Shown: positions 16,827 to 26,346, numbered from the stretch's first letter. The stretch is 58,477 bases of DNA from Neomoorella stamsii (GCF_002995805.1 NZ_PVXL01000057.1:1-58477), one strand, 5' to 3'. Numbers and translations: made by a program. The notes: a model not told the origin generated them from the sequence alone.

Positions 16827-16913
16827 ATGGGCGGCTTCTTCGGACCAGGTCCATTTGGCAGCTGGGCTTTAATCCTGTTCTTGATCCTCATCCTGCTCTT
16901 CTTTGGCAATTAA
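16827..16913 (+). CDS. YjcZ-like tiny membrane peptide, 28 residues (copy A)
   Basis: ATG 16827 preceded by GAAAGGGGGAATAACC. The peptide has a glycine/phenylalanine-rich start (MGGFFGPGPFGSW) and one membrane helix ending LLFFGN, like YjcZ-family sporulation proteins. The following gene is almost identical, including the ribosome-binding site, showing recent tandem duplication. Confidence 0.7.
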   Translation: MGGFFGPGPFGSWALILFLILILLFFGN

Positions 16914-16947
16914 TCCTGGTTAGGTATTCCGGAAAGGGGGAATAACC

Positions 16948-17034
16948 ATGGGCGGCTTCTTCGGACCAGGCCCATTTGGCAGCTGGGCCTTGATCCTGTT
17001 CCTGGTTCTCATCCTGCTCTTCTTCGGCAACTAG
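16948..17034 (+). CDS. YjcZ-like tiny membrane peptide, 28 residues (copy B)
   Basis: Differs from copy A by one residue in the helix (Val for Ile); the DNA differs at several third codon positions. ATG 16948 is preceded by GGAAAGGGGGAATAACC. It ends the cluster before a strong terminator. A role in the spore coat or membrane is inferred from family resemblance only. Confidence 0.7.
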   Translation: MGGFFGPGPFGSWALILFLVLILLFFGN

Positions 17035-17045
17035 CAGCTAAAGTG

Positions 17046-17071
17046 AAAGGGCGCTACGTGGCGCCCTTTTG
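17046..17071. terminator. Bidirectional terminator between the peptide cluster and etfA
   Basis: AAAGGGCGC and GCGCCCTTT form a strong stem with a short loop. T-runs are available on both strands, serving the convergent units. Confidence 0.85.
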
Positions 17072-17100
17072 CCATTCTATATACAGGGTATTTATAGCAT

Positions 17101-18297
17101 TTACTTGAAGGTCTGTATTTCTTCGGCCAGCACAGGTAGAATCTGATGAACATCGCCTACAATGCCGTAATCGGCAACCCTGAAGATAGGAGCGCTGGCG
17201 TCAGTATTAATGGCTACTATACAGCCCGAACGCTGCATGCCGGCAAGGTGCTGGATGGCTCCGGAGATGCCGCAAGCTATATACAGTTTGGGCTGCACAG
17301 TTTTACCTGTCTGGCCCACCTGATGCTCGCGGCCAATCCAGCCGGCCTCCACAGCTCCCCGGGAAGCACCTACAGTAGCCCCCAGGAGGGCCGCGATTTT
17401 TTCTAGCTTCCGGAAGCCTTCCGGTCCACCCAAACCACGCCCGCCGGCAATAATTATTTCCGCTTCTTCCAGGTTTACTGTAGTTGCAGTTGTTTGTACA
17501 ATTTCCAGTACTGTGGTTCGCAGGACTTCGGGGGGGATAGTATAAGATTGCCTGATGACCTCGCCCTTGCGGGTGTAATCCGGCTCTAATTTCACTATCA
17601 CCCCCGGGCGCACCGTGGCCATCTGGGGCCGGTGGTGGGGGCAGGCGATGGTAGCCATGAGATTACCACCAAAGGCCGGCCGGGTCTGGAGGAGAATTTT
17701 TTCTTCAGGGTCAACGGCTAAACCAGTACAATCGGCAGTCAGGCCGGTATTCAGGCGCCGGGCCAGGCGCGGGGCCAGGTCACAGCCGATATGGGTAGCA
17801 CCGAGGAGGAGGATTTCTGGCCGGTATTCCTGCACCAGGTTACTGAGAATATAAGTATAAGGCTCAGTGCGGTAACTGGTCAGCTCCTGGTGTTCCACCA
17901 GGTAAACACGATCAGCGCCGCAGGCGATGAGCTGGCTGGCAAGGCCGGCAACGCCCTGACCTAACAGTACGGCAGTTACATCAGTATTACTTTGGGAAGC
18001 GAGTTCCCGGGCGACGCCCAGGAGTTCCAGCACTACCCCGGCCAGGCGCCCTTGCCGCTGCTCGGCAAAGACCCAGATGCCTGCATAAGTTACGGGCCCT
18101 TCCTCAGCCCTTCCAGTACTCTTTCCTGGGACCTCATCTAGAGTGATAGCGTGGAATTTACAAACTTCTATGCAGGCTCCGCAGCTATTACAGTTATCTT
18201 TGAAACGGGCCCGTTTATCAACTACTTCTATAGCGTCAAAGGGGCAGTGGCGCACGCACAGGCGGCAACCCGTGCAGAGGTCACTATTTATACGCAT
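17101..18297 (-). CDS. etfA: Electron transfer flavoprotein alpha subunit with N-terminal 2[4Fe-4S] ferredoxin domain
   Basis: Protein of 398 residues. Residues 1-55 are a bacterial ferredoxin with two cysteine sets (C8, C11, C14, C18 and C36, C39, C42, C46). The rest is EtfA, with the C-terminal FAD loop ([29 protein letters not shown]). The ferredoxin fusion and the gene order acyl-CoA dehydrogenase-etfB-etfA match CarCDE of Acetobacterium woodii, an electron-bifurcating caffeyl-CoA reductase. GAAGGAGGTCC lies upstream of ATG 18297. It is the last gene of a minus-strand operon led by a maoC-like gene. Bifurcation itself is inferred. Confidence 0.93.
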   Translation of the reverse strand: MRINSDLCTGCRLCVRHCPFDAIEVVDKRARFKDNCNSCGACIEVCKFHAITLDEVPGKSTGRAEEGPVTYAGIWVFAEQRQGRLAGVVLELLGVARELASQSNTDVTAVLLGQGVAGLASQLIACGADRVYLVEHQELTSYRTEPYTYILSNLVQEYRPEILLLGATHIGCDLAPRLARRLNTGLTADCTGLAVDPEEKILLQTRPAFGGNLMATIACPHHRPQMATVRPGVIVKLEPDYTRKGEVIRQSYTIPPEVLRTTVLEIVQTTATTVNLEEAEIIIAGGRGLGGPEGFRKLEKIAALLGATVGASRGAVEAGWIGREHQVGQTGKTVQPKLYIACGISGAIQHLAGMQRSGCIVAINTDASAPIFRVADYGIVGDVHQILPVLAEEIQTFK

Positions 18298-18318
18298 GGT
18301 TTTAACCAGGACCTCCTT

Positions 18319-19119
18319 CTATAATTGTTCAAATTTCAAGATCCGGCGTTCTTTAAGATGTTGCAGGAGGGTGCGGCAACTCTCCTGGGGAGAGCCGTTA
18401 AGGATGGTGCAGCTTTTTTTATGCTCCGGTATAAAAGTCCGGCGTACCCGGGTGGGCGACCCGTTAAGTCCTGTGAGAGCGGTAACGGCCGCTATGTCTG
18501 CACTCGTCCAGGCAGTGACGCCCTGCCGGCAAGCGCGGACAATACCACGGATAGAGGGATAGCGCGGGGTGTTCAGTTCTTTGACTACTGTAAAGAGGGC
18601 CGGCAGCCTGGTCTCCACCACTTCGTAGCCGTTCTCCAGAGCCCGTTGTAAGCGACAGGTACCGTCGGGCGCCAGGCTTAACTGCTGAACGTAGGTTACC
18701 TGGGGTATATCCAGCAGTTCGGCCAATTGGGGGCCCACCTGGGCTGTATCACCGTCAATGGCCTGGCGGCCGGTCAGCACCAGATCAAAAGAACCTATTT
18801 TCTTGATAGCCCGGGCCAGGGTATAAGAAGTGGCTGCTGTGTCAGCGCCGGCAAAATTACGATCGCTTAAGAGAATGGCCCGGTCAACCCCCATGGCCAG
18901 GGCTTCCAGCAGGGCATCCTGAGCCTGGGGCGGTCCCATGGACAGGGCAATAACTTCCGCCCCCTGCTGATCCTTAATAGCCAGGGCCGCCTCCAGGGCG
19001 TGAAGATCTTCGGGGTTGATTATACTGGGTACGCCTGTACGGATCAGGGTACCGGTACGCGGGTCGATGCGCACTTCCGTGGTATCGGGCACTTGCTTGA
19101 TGCAGACGATTATGCGCAT
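18319..19119 (-). CDS. etfB: Electron transfer flavoprotein beta subunit
   Basis: Protein of 266 residues: IIVCIKQVPDTTEV at the N-terminus, the signature ALAMGVDRAILL, and LTGRQAIDGDTAQVGPQLAE, a loop typical of clostridial EtfB proteins that carry a second flavin. It pairs with the adjacent ferredoxin-fused EtfA to pass electrons to or from the acyl-CoA dehydrogenase. Its ribosome-binding site is AGGAGG, eight bases from ATG 19119. Spacings to its neighbours are about 12 and 21 bases, so it lies within one operon. Confidence 0.93.
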   Translation of the reverse strand: MRIIVCIKQVPDTTEVRIDPRTGTLIRTGVPSIINPEDLHALEAALAIKDQQGAEVIALSMGPPQAQDALLEALAMGVDRAILLSDRNFAGADTAATSYTLARAIKKIGSFDLVLTGRQAIDGDTAQVGPQLAELLDIPQVTYVQQLSLAPDGTCRLQRALENGYEVVETRLPALFTVVKELNTPRYPSIRGIVRACRQGVTAWTSADIAAVTALTGLNGSPTRVRRTFIPEHKKSCTILNGSPQESCRTLLQHLKERRILKFEQL

Positions 19120-19131
19120 GGGCTTTTCCTC

Positions 19132-20271
19132 CTATCGTAACATGCTGGCTGAGATGACCAGACGCTGGACTTCAGATGTACCCTCATATATCTCGGTTAT
19201 TTTGGCATCACGGAAGAACCGTTCTACGGGATAATCCTTCATGTAACCGTACCCGCCATGGATCTGGACGGCTTTGATGGCCTGCTGCATGGCCGTCTCC
19301 GAGGCAAAAAGCTTGGCCATGGCCGCTTCCCGTGAGAACGGGCGTTTCCTGTCTTTAAGCCACGCCGCCCGGTAAGTCAGCAGGCGAGCTGCTTCGATCT
19401 GGGTGGCCATATCGGCCAGCATCCACTGGATGGCCTGGAAAGAACCAATGGGCCTGCCGAACTGCTCTCGCTCTCTGGCATAGCGCACGGAAGCGTCCAG
19501 GCAGGCCTGGGCTATACCCAGAGCCTGGGCAGCAATACCGATGCGCCCCCCGTCCAGGGTCTGCATGGCAATTTTGAAGCCATCTCCTTTTTCGCCCAGG
19601 CGGTTTTCCACAGGGACAGGACAATCCCGGAAAATGAGTTCGGTCGTACTGGAGGCGCGGATACCGAGTTTGTCTTCTTTTTTTCCAAAGGAGAGGCCGG
19701 GCGTACCTTTTTCAACTATGAAGGCCGTTAAACCGTGGCTCCCCTTGCCCAGGCCAGTCCTGGCAAAGACAATATAGACATCCGCCACACCGCCATTGGT
19801 GATGAAAACTTTATTGCCATTAAGGATATAATGATCTCCTTCTTGGATGGCAGTAGCCTGGAGGGAACCGGCATCGGTCCCGGCATTGGGTTCGGTCAAC
19901 GCGAAAGCTCCCAGTTTTTTTCCCTGGGCCAGGGGTACAAGAAAGCGCTGCTTCTGTTCCTCGGTACCAAACTGGTAGATGGGGTGGGCCCCCAGGGAAG
20001 TGTGGGCCGAGACAATAACGGCTGTAGCAGCACAAACCCGTGCCAGTTCTTCGATGGTGATGATGTAGCTTAAAGTATCGGCCCCTGCCCCGCCGTATTC
20101 TTCTGGGAAAGGAATGCCCAGCAGGTTATAATCAGCCATCTGGTGGACGATTTCCCAGGGAAAGGTGCCGCTGGCATCCCGTTCGGCAGCTCCAGGAGCT
20201 ACTTCCTTCCGGGCAAATTCCCGTACCATCTGGCGAATCATTTCCTGCGTTTTGTTGAGATTGAATTCCAT
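19132..20271 (-). CDS. Acyl-CoA dehydrogenase
   Basis: Protein of 379 residues with the acyl-CoA dehydrogenase signatures [14 protein letters not shown] (FAD-binding) and the C-terminal [22 protein letters not shown]. Glu363 in IYEGTSE is the expected catalytic base of short-chain enzymes. It interconverts acyl-CoA and enoyl-CoA with the co-encoded ETF. The start is ATG 20271, because GGAGGTG lies eight bases upstream; the longer reading begins without a ribosome-binding site. Short-chain (butyryl-type) specificity is likely but not provable from sequence alone. Confidence 0.93.
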   Translation of the reverse strand: MEFNLNKTQEMIRQMVREFARKEVAPGAAERDASGTFPWEIVHQMADYNLLGIPFPEEYGGAGADTLSYIITIEELARVCAATAVIVSAHTSLGAHPIYQFGTEEQKQRFLVPLAQGKKLGAFALTEPNAGTDAGSLQATAIQEGDHYILNGNKVFITNGGVADVYIVFARTGLGKGSHGLTAFIVEKGTPGLSFGKKEDKLGIRASSTTELIFRDCPVPVENRLGEKGDGFKIAMQTLDGGRIGIAAQALGIAQACLDASVRYAREREQFGRPIGSFQAIQWMLADMATQIEAARLLTYRAAWLKDRKRPFSREAAMAKLFASETAMQQAIKAVQIHGGYGYMKDYPVERFFRDAKITEIYEGTSEVQRLVISASMLR

Positions 20272-20334
20272 CTTTAAGCACCTCCGGTTACAAATAAACA
20301 TATCAAGCAAGCCATGAAATATTAGTGGGCACAT

Positions 20335-20757
20335 TCACGAAACCGGCTTCATGACTACGGCTTCTCCTTTGAGGACCAGCTTTCCCTCCTGGTTGGTGGC
20401 AATGGTCTTGAGGCGGATGATCTTCTTTTCCGGCTTCTTTTCCAGGACTTCTACCTGGGCAGTAATGGTATCGCCAATGCGTACCGGAGATGTAAACTCC
20501 AGTTCCTGCTTGAGGTAAACGGTATTTATGCCTGGCAGTTTCGTACCCAGGACAGCAGATATGAGACCGGCAGTTAGCATCCCATGGGCAATTCTTTCTT
20601 TAAAGATGCTTTTCCTGGCGAACTCGGCATCAATGTGAACCGGATTGAAATCCCCCGTGATACCGGCAAAGGTATAGATGTCGCATTCTGTAATAGTTTT
20701 GGTCAGGCTGGCCTTCTGACCGATCTGGATGGCATCGAATTCCAGGCTTTGATCCAT
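20335..20757 (-). CDS. MaoC-like (R)-specific enoyl-CoA hydratase
   Basis: Protein of 140 residues, a single hot-dog domain with the hydratase motif FAGITGDFNPVHIDAEFA carrying the catalytic Asp and His, then RIAHGMLTAGLIS. It would hydrate enoyl-CoA to (R)-3-hydroxyacyl-CoA, fitting between the dehydrogenase and the SDR reductase across the divergent promoter. ATG 20757 has GGGAG eight bases upstream; GTG 20766 lies too close to it. It is first in the operon and preceded by a SARP-type promoter. Confidence 0.88.
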   Translation of the reverse strand: MDQSLEFDAIQIGQKASLTKTITECDIYTFAGITGDFNPVHIDAEFARKSIFKERIAHGMLTAGLISAVLGTKLPGINTVYLKQELEFTSPVRIGDTITAQVEVLEKKPEKKIIRLKTIATNQEGKLVLKGEAVVMKPVS

Positions 20758-20796
20758 ATCAGTCACTCCCTGGGCTTAAAAACTTTAGCGATTGTA

Positions 20797-20828
20797 AGTA
20801 TAGACAGTATAAGTTACTGGGGGGTTAC
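20797..20828 (-). promoter_or_regulatory. SARP-type promoter of the maoC-acd-etfB-etfA operon (site 1)
   Basis: On the minus strand, GTAACCC (20828-20822), four bases, GTAACTT (20817-20811), eight bases, then TATACT (20802-20797). The 11-bp heptamer period and 8-bp gap to the -10 are identical to sites 2, 3 and 5. Transcription would begin near 20790, about 33 bases before the start codon. Confidence 0.75.
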
Positions 20829-20890
20829 GAAAGCCCGTAGGGGTGCGGGAAAAGACGGGTTAAAGTGGAAGCCGGGCAGCAAGTAAAAGT

Positions 20891-20922
20891 GTAACCTAAC
20901 AGTAACCAGGTTGCCCTAGTAT
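20891..20922 (+). promoter_or_regulatory. SARP-type promoter of the thiolase-SDR unit (site 2)
   Basis: GTAACCT (20891-20897), four bases, GTAACCA (20902-20908), eight bases, TAGTAT (20917-20922). It lies back to back with site 1 in the divergent intergenic region. The remaining leader (20923-21056) is AT-rich with no obvious riboswitch. Confidence 0.75.
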
Positions 20923-21056
20923 ATGTGATGAAGTGAAGAAGTTTAAGCAGGGAAGGTGAGTTCGAATGACCTGAGTAAGAATCTTAATTAAATAATTATA
21001 TAAATGCGAGTTAATGAAACAGAGGTATTGTTAAAACAAAATGGAGGATGACGGGC

Positions 21057-22238
21057 GTGGACAATGTGGTTATTCTCAGTGCAGTGCGCACGGCCATCGG
21101 CAGTTTTGGGGGAACCTTAAAGGACATTCCGGCAGTAGAATTGGGGGCCATCGTGATAAAAGAAGCCCTGCACAGAGCCGGGATAGAACCCGGCCAGGTG
21201 GATGAAGTAATCCTGGGTAATGTACTCCAGGCAGGACTGGGACAGAACCCGGCACGCCAGGCAGCCATCAAGGCCGGCCTTCCCGTGGAAGTCCCGGCTA
21301 TAACGATCAATATGGTCTGCGGCTCGGGCCTGCGGGCCATCAACCTGGCCGCCCGCCTTATTGAGGCAGGGGAGGCGGATGTTATTGTGGCCGGAGGCGT
21401 AGAGAATATGTCCCGGGCACCTTACGCCCTGCCTGGAGCTCGCTGGGGTAGCCGTATGGGAGATGACCAGGTAATAGATGTGATGCTTAAAGATGGTCTC
21501 TGGGATGCTTTCTATAACTACCACATGGGCATTACTGCCGAAAACCTGGCCGAACGTTACCATATTACCCGGGAAGAGCAGGATTGTTTTGCCCTGGAGA
21601 GCCAGAGGCGGGCAGAAAAGGCTGTTAAGGAAGGGCGTTTCCGGGATGAGATTGTCCCGGTACAAGTACCCCAGCGTAAAGGAGAGCCTGTCGTGTTTGT
21701 CCAGGATGAGTTCCCCCGTTTTGGCACCACTGCGGAGGCCCTGGCCAAATTGAAACCTGCCTTCAAAAGGGATGGGACGGTTACGGCCGGTAATGCTTCG
21801 GGGATTAACGATGGAGCAGCAGCAGTGGTGCTAACTTCGGCCTGGAAAGCCGAAACCCTGGGTCTGAAGCCTGTGGCCTCCATTCGCAGCTGGAGTACGG
21901 CCGGGGTAGACCCCAGCATCATGGGCATCGGGCCGGTGGAGGCCACTCGTAAAGCGCTGAAGCGGACCGGTCTTACCATTGCCGACCTGGACCTGATCGA
22001 AGCCAACGAAGCCTTTGCTGCCCAATCCCTGGCGGTAGCTAAAGAACTGGAACTGGATTTAACTAAGACCAACGTGAACGGTGGTGCTATAGCCCTGGGG
22101 CATCCCATTGGCGCCAGCGGTGCCAGAATTTTGGTTACTTTGGTGCATGAAATGCAAAAGCGCCAGAGCCGGTATGGTCTGGCAACCCTGTGTGTGGGCG
22201 GTGGCATGGGAGTAGCTACGATTGTAGAGAGGACCTGA
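21057..22238 (+). CDS. Acetyl-CoA C-acetyltransferase (thiolase)
   Basis: Protein of 393 residues. Catalytic Cys88 lies in [11 protein letters not shown], the second active-site region is [16 protein letters not shown], and the base cysteine is in LCVGGGMG. It condenses two acetyl-CoA or cleaves 3-ketoacyl-CoA. GTG 21057 is chosen because GGAGG (21043-21047) is nine bases upstream; the ATG at 21048 directly abuts that site. The SDR follows after 51 bases. With the SDR, hydratase and dehydrogenase it completes a four-step C4 acyl-CoA cycle. Confidence 0.95.
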   Translation: MDNVVILSAVRTAIGSFGGTLKDIPAVELGAIVIKEALHRAGIEPGQVDEVILGNVLQAGLGQNPARQAAIKAGLPVEVPAITINMVCGSGLRAINLAARLIEAGEADVIVAGGVENMSRAPYALPGARWGSRMGDDQVIDVMLKDGLWDAFYNYHMGITAENLAERYHITREEQDCFALESQRRAEKAVKEGRFRDEIVPVQVPQRKGEPVVFVQDEFPRFGTTAEALAKLKPAFKRDGTVTAGNASGINDGAAAVVLTSAWKAETLGLKPVASIRSWSTAGVDPSIMGIGPVEATRKALKRTGLTIADLDLIEANEAFAAQSLAVAKELELDLTKTNVNGGAIALGHPIGASGARILVTLVHEMQKRQSRYGLATLCVGGGMGVATIVERT

Positions 22239-22289
22239 AAAGGAAGGTTAATAAAATTATATCAAAAAATATTTCGAGGAGGAGAACTC

Positions 22290-23030
22290 ATGCGTATAAA
22301 GGATAAAGTAGCCATCATTACCGGAGGAGCTAGGGGCATCGGCAAGGAAACGGCACTTCTTTTTGCCCGTGAAGGGGCCATGGTGGTAATTTGCGATTTT
22401 GATGCGGCGGCGGGGGAACAAACTCTCGCAGAACTCAAGTCTACAGGAGCCCGGGCTCTTTTCTTCAAGGTAGATGTCACCGACAGGGCCAGCGTACAAA
22501 ACATGGTAGATGCCACAAAAGGGGAGTTCGGCCGGATCGATATTTTAATTAACAATGCCGGCATCACAGCAGACGCCTTCTTGACCAAAATGACTGAAGA
22601 ACAATGGGATAAAGTCATTGCTGTTAACCTGAAAGGCGTATTCAACTGCACCCAGGCCGTGGTGCCCATTATGATGGAACAGGGTTCGGGTGTAATTCTC
22701 AACGCCTCTTCGGTAGTGGGGGTTTACGGGAATGTAGGCCAGACCAACTATGCTGCTACCAAGGCCGGGGTAATCGGCATAACGAAGTCCTGGGCCAAAG
22801 AACTTGGCAAAAAAGGGATACGCGTCAATGCCATCGCGCCGGGCTTTATCATTACCGATATGACGGCCAAAGTACCGGAAAAGGTCCTGGAACTGATGCA
22901 ATCCAGGACACCATTGGGACGCCTGGGGGTACCCCGGGATGTGGCGGCGGCTTACCTGTTCCTGGCTTCTGATGAAGCGTCATATATTAACGGCCAGGTG
23001 CTGGGTGTAGACGGTGGCCTGATGATCTAG
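22290..23030 (+). CDS. Short-chain dehydrogenase, 3-oxoacyl-CoA/ACP reductase (FabG/PhaB-like)
   Basis: Protein of 246 residues with the Rossmann glycine motif TGGARGIGKE, NNAG (INNAGITAD), the Ser-Tyr-Lys catalytic set (NASSVVGVYG, TNYAATKAG) and the tail SYINGQVLGVDGGLM. It probably reduces 3-ketoacyl-CoA to (R)-3-hydroxyacyl-CoA, matching the R-specific MaoC hydratase. ATG 22290 follows CGAGGAGGAG. It is co-transcribed with thiolase. Confidence 0.9.
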   Translation: MRIKDKVAIITGGARGIGKETALLFAREGAMVVICDFDAAAGEQTLAELKSTGARALFFKVDVTDRASVQNMVDATKGEFGRIDILINNAGITADAFLTKMTEEQWDKVIAVNLKGVFNCTQAVVPIMMEQGSGVILNASSVVGVYGNVGQTNYAATKAGVIGITKSWAKELGKKGIRVNAIAPGFIITDMTAKVPEKVLELMQSRTPLGRLGVPRDVAAAYLFLASDEASYINGQVLGVDGGLMI

Positions 23031-23098
23031 AAGCAGGCACCTGGACTACCCTTTTTGTAGCCAATGGCAATTGAGATTAGCAGGAAGGAGGAAAACCA

Positions 23099-24327
23099 TT
23101 GAAGCTGAAGCAAAAAGGCACTCTGTCGTTAATTGCATTATTATTTTTAATGCTGTTGTTATCAGGTTGTAGTGGGGGCAAAGATAGGGCAAAGGCTTCT
23201 GAGGCCAGGAAGCCGATTAAAATCGGGATAGTTACCTCCCTCACCGGAGCCCTGGAGACTTATGGTAAAGCAACTATAAATGGTTTTGAACTGGGACTGG
23301 AGTATGCTCCCAGGGGAAGAAAGAAGTTGCCGGGCGACCTGTAGAAATATTAACTGAGGACACTACCACCAAGCCTGATGTAGCTAAGCAAAAAGCCTTG
23401 AAGCTGCTGGAAGAGGAAAAAGTGGATATCCTGGTGGGCAGCGCCAGTTCCGCCGATGCCCTGGCCATCCTGCCCCTGGCCCAGGAGTATCAGCGCATTA
23501 TGGTGGTCGAGCCGGCAGTGGCCGACAGCATTACCGGTGCCCAGTGGAATAAATACATCTTCCGGACGGCTCGCAACTCTTCCCAGGATGCCCTGGCCGT
23601 GGCGGCAGCCATTGCCGGAGCCAAACCCGGCGCCTCGGTAGCCATCCTGGCCCAGGATTATTCTTTCGGTCGCGAGGGTGCCGCCGCCTTCGTAAAAGCC
23701 GGGGAACAGAAAGACCTGAAGGTAATTCTCCAGGAATTCGCCCCTATGAACGCCACCGACTTTACGGCCAACATCCAGCGTATTATCAATGCTAAACCCG
23801 ATTATCTATTTGTCATCTGGGCCGGTAGCGCCAATACTCCCTGGAAACAGATCACGGATATGCGGGTGCCGGAAAAGGGTATCAAGATCATAACGGGTAC
23901 GCCGGAGATCGCTGCCATGAAAGCCATGATGAACCTGGTGGGGCAGGAAGGTTATTCCGTATACTATTATGGCCTGCCCAAAAACAAAGCCAATGACTGG
24001 CTGGTCCAGGAGCATAAAAAACGCTTTAACGGGCAGCCTCCCGACCTCTTTACCCCTGGCGGCTTTGCGGCTGCAATGGCCATAGTTCAGGCCCTGGAGA
24101 AAACCGGCGGTGATACCAGCGCCGAGAAGCTTATCGAAGTTATGGAAGGCATGAGTTTTGAGACCCCCAAGGGTCCTATGACCTTCCGTAAAGAGGACCA
24201 TCAGGCCCTGCAGACGCTCTACCATATTAAATTCGAGCAGAAGGAAGGCTTTGATTACCCGGTACCGATTCTGATCCGGGAGATAAAGCCGGAGGAAACC
24301 GTGACGTCTATTATGAACAAGCATTAA
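23099..24327 (+). pseudogene. Frameshifted ABC transporter solute-binding lipoprotein (Liv/amide type), copy 1
   Basis: TTG 23099 opens a lipoprotein signal (LLLSGCSGG, lipobox Cys) and a Peripla_BP_6-type domain (KIGIVTSLTGALETYGKA). The frame stops at 23344, while the rest of the protein continues in another frame from about 23310 to 24327. Alignment with the paralogue at 25036 shows one C missing in GCTCCCAGGGG (about 23306-23316), where CCCCAG is expected. Everything else is intact, so this is a very recent inactivation or a sequence error. Solutes of this family are carboxylates, amides or branched-chain amino acids. Confidence 0.85.
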
Positions 24328-24344
24328 ATTTTTATAATTATACT

Positions 24345-24375
24345 ATGCCGGGGAGTAATAACCCCGGCATTTTTG
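24345..24375 (+). terminator. Terminator after solute-binding protein copy 1
   Basis: ATGCCGGGG and CCCCGGCAT form a stem around a seven- to eight-base loop, followed by TTTT. Confidence 0.85.
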
Positions 24376-24394
24376 GCTTCAGGAGTGATGGCTC

Positions 24395-24877
24395 TTGCAG
24401 GTGGCAATCTATCCGGGTACCTTTGACCCGGTAACAAATGGCCATTTGGATATCATTAAACGGGCAGCAAACCTTTTTGAAAGTGTAATTGTTGCAGTGG
24501 CCGTCAGTACTCCTAAAAGGACATATTTAAATTTAGCAGAAAGATTAGAGTTACTTAAAGCTGCTACCAGCCACCTCGCCAACGTAAACGTCAAACCTTT
24601 TTCGGGGTTAATGGTTAATTTCGCCAGAAAGGAAGGAGCTTCGGTCATTATCAAAGGGTTAAGAGCGGTATCTGATTTTGAATCTGAGATGCAGGTGGCC
24701 TTAATGAATAAAAAGCTGGCTGAAGATATTGAAACCATTTTTCTGATGGCCACAACGGAATACTCTTTTGTTAGTGCAAGTATTGTCCGCCAGGTTGCTA
24801 TAGTTGGAGGATGCCTCGAAGGACTGGTGCCGCCGGAGGCAGCAGAAATTTTACAGCGACATTTCAGGCGCCGGTAG
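24395..24877 (+). CDS. coaD: Phosphopantetheine adenylyltransferase
   Basis: Protein of 160 residues: the nucleotidyltransferase motif YPGTFDPVTNGHLDII (HxGH-like TNGH), KGLRAVSDFESEMQ, and the ISSTxxR-like region SFVSASIVRQVA. It makes dephospho-CoA in CoA synthesis. TTG 24395 follows GGAGTG. Its position between two copies of an ABC solute-binding gene is unusual and suggests it supports the CoA demand of the island. Whether it is the only coaD of the genome cannot be told. Confidence 0.93.
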   Translation: MQVAIYPGTFDPVTNGHLDIIKRAANLFESVIVAVAVSTPKRTYLNLAERLELLKAATSHLANVNVKPFSGLMVNFARKEGASVIIKGLRAVSDFESEMQVALMNKKLAEDIETIFLMATTEYSFVSASIVRQVAIVGGCLEGLVPPEAAEILQRHFRRR

Positions 24878-24902
24878 AGGAGGTATAAGCAGTTTTTTCC
24901 TG

Positions 24903-24934
24903 GTAACTGTCATGTAACTATATAACCGTAAAAT
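24903..24934 (+). promoter_or_regulatory. SARP-type promoter of solute-binding protein copy 2 (site 3)
   Basis: GTAACTG (24903-24909), four bases, GTAACTA (24914-24920), eight bases, TAAAAT (24929-24934). The -10 is a 5/6 match to the consensus. A 100-base leader precedes the TTG start. Confidence 0.75.
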
Positions 24935-25035
24935 AATGATAAAACAAATGATTAAAAAAGGCGCGGGAGGTGACAGGGAAAAGTATTTTTATTGTAGAAT
25001 TCATGCCTGGATAATAAGGGAAGGAGGAAAAAGTA

Positions 25036-26265
25036 TTGAGGAAAAAACTAATTGTGATTTTTACGGCAATAGCCTTGCTTGCTTTTATGACCGCCTGTGG
25101 CGGTGGTGGGGAAAAGGAAAAAGGGAAAGCAAGTGAGGCGGGGAAACCGATCAAAATCGGAGTAGTTACATCCCTTACCGGCGCCCTGGAGACTTATGGC
25201 AAGATGACCATCAATGGCCTGGAACTCGGGCTGGACTACCTTACCCAGGGCAAACGAGAAGTGGCCGGTCGGCCCATCAAGATAGTGGTCGAGGACACTA
25301 CTACCAAGCCTGACGTAGCCAAACAAAAAGCCCTGAAGCTTTTAGAAGAAGAGAAAGTTGACATCCTGGTGGGGAGCGCCAGCTCTGCCGACGCCCTGGC
25401 CATACTCCCCCTGGCCCAGGAGTACAAAAGGGTAATGATTGTGGAGCCAGCGGTGGCGGATAGCATTACCGGGGCCCAGTGGAACAGGTACATCTTCCGG
25501 ACGGGGAGGAACTCCACCCAGGATGCCCTGGCCGCGGCGGCTGCCATTGCCAGCGCGAAACCGGGGGCGAGCGTCGCTATCCTGGCCCAGGATTACTCCT
25601 TTGGTCGCGATGGTGCTACCGCCTTTGTGAAAGCAGCGGGACAGAAAGGCCTCAAGACCTCCATCCAGGAATTTGTCGCCATGAACGCCACGGACTTTAC
25701 CGTCCACATCCAGCGGATTATTAATGCCAGCCCCGACTATCTTTATGTTATCTGGGCCGGGACTGCCAATACGCCCTGGAAACAGATTATGGATATGAAG
25801 GTAGCGGATAAAGGCATTAAGCTCATCACCCAGACACCGGAGATTGCCGTCATGAAGGCCATGAAGGGCCTGGAAGGGCAGGAAGGCTTCTCTATCTATT
25901 ACTACGGCCTCCCGAAAAACAAGCTCAATGACTGGCTGGTGGAAGAACATAAAAAACGCTTTAATGGGCAGCCCCCTGATCTCTTTACCTGCGGTGGCTT
26001 TGCCGTAGCAGCGGCTATCCTGCAGGCCGTGGAAAAAACCGGTGGCGATACCGGCGCCGATAAGCTCATCGCAGCAATGGAAGGCATGAGCTTTGAAACA
26101 CCCAAGGGTGCCATGACCTTCCGCAAAGAGGATCACCAGGCCCTGCAGAGCTTCTATCATATTAAATTTGAGCAAAAGGAAGGCTTTGATTACCCGGTAC
26201 CGAATCTGATCCGGGAAATAAAGCCGGACGAAACCGTGCCTCCAATTACAAACAAGCGTTACTAA
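25036..26265 (+). CDS. ABC transporter solute-binding lipoprotein (Liv/amide type), copy 2
   Basis: Protein of 409 residues. A signal peptide with lipobox AFMTACGGG is followed by a type I periplasmic-binding fold (IKIGVVTSLTGALETYG, LVGSASSADALAILPLA, AILAQDYSFGRDGA). It is nearly identical in sequence to the broken copy 1 and supplies the intact ligand-binding partner for the LivFGHM-like transporter encoded at 32548-35929. TTG 25036 has AAGGAGG upstream. It has its own SARP-type promoter and terminator, a single-gene unit. The ligand is unknown; an organic acid fits the neighbouring CoA-transferase. Confidence 0.9.
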   Translation: MRKKLIVIFTAIALLAFMTACGGGGEKEKGKASEAGKPIKIGVVTSLTGALETYGKMTINGLELGLDYLTQGKREVAGRPIKIVVEDTTTKPDVAKQKALKLLEEEKVDILVGSASSADALAILPLAQEYKRVMIVEPAVADSITGAQWNRYIFRTGRNSTQDALAAAAAIASAKPGASVAILAQDYSFGRDGATAFVKAAGQKGLKTSIQEFVAMNATDFTVHIQRIINASPDYLYVIWAGTANTPWKQIMDMKVADKGIKLITQTPEIAVMKAMKGLEGQEGFSIYYYGLPKNKLNDWLVEEHKKRFNGQPPDLFTCGGFAVAAAILQAVEKTGGDTGADKLIAAMEGMSFETPKGAMTFRKEDHQALQSFYHIKFEQKEGFDYPVPNLIREIKPDETVPPITNKRY

Positions 26266-26285
26266 TTTTACCTGTTTTCAGTCAG

Positions 26286-26321
26286 GACGGCCGCGGGCGA
26301 CAGCTCGTGGCGTCTTTTTTG
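26286..26321 (+). terminator. Terminator after solute-binding protein copy 2
   Basis: A GC-rich hairpin (GACGGCCGCGGGC with GCTCGTGGCGTC, including wobble pairs) is followed by six T. Confidence 0.8.
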
Positions 26322-26346
26322 AGGGGAACCTGGGTTACTACAAATT

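Noticed and set aside
23099..23345. Programmed -1 frameshift joining the two halves of solute-binding protein copy 1
   Set aside because: The junction CCCAGGGG is not a slippery heptamer, no stimulatory structure is evident, and the paralogue shows that a single C is simply missing.
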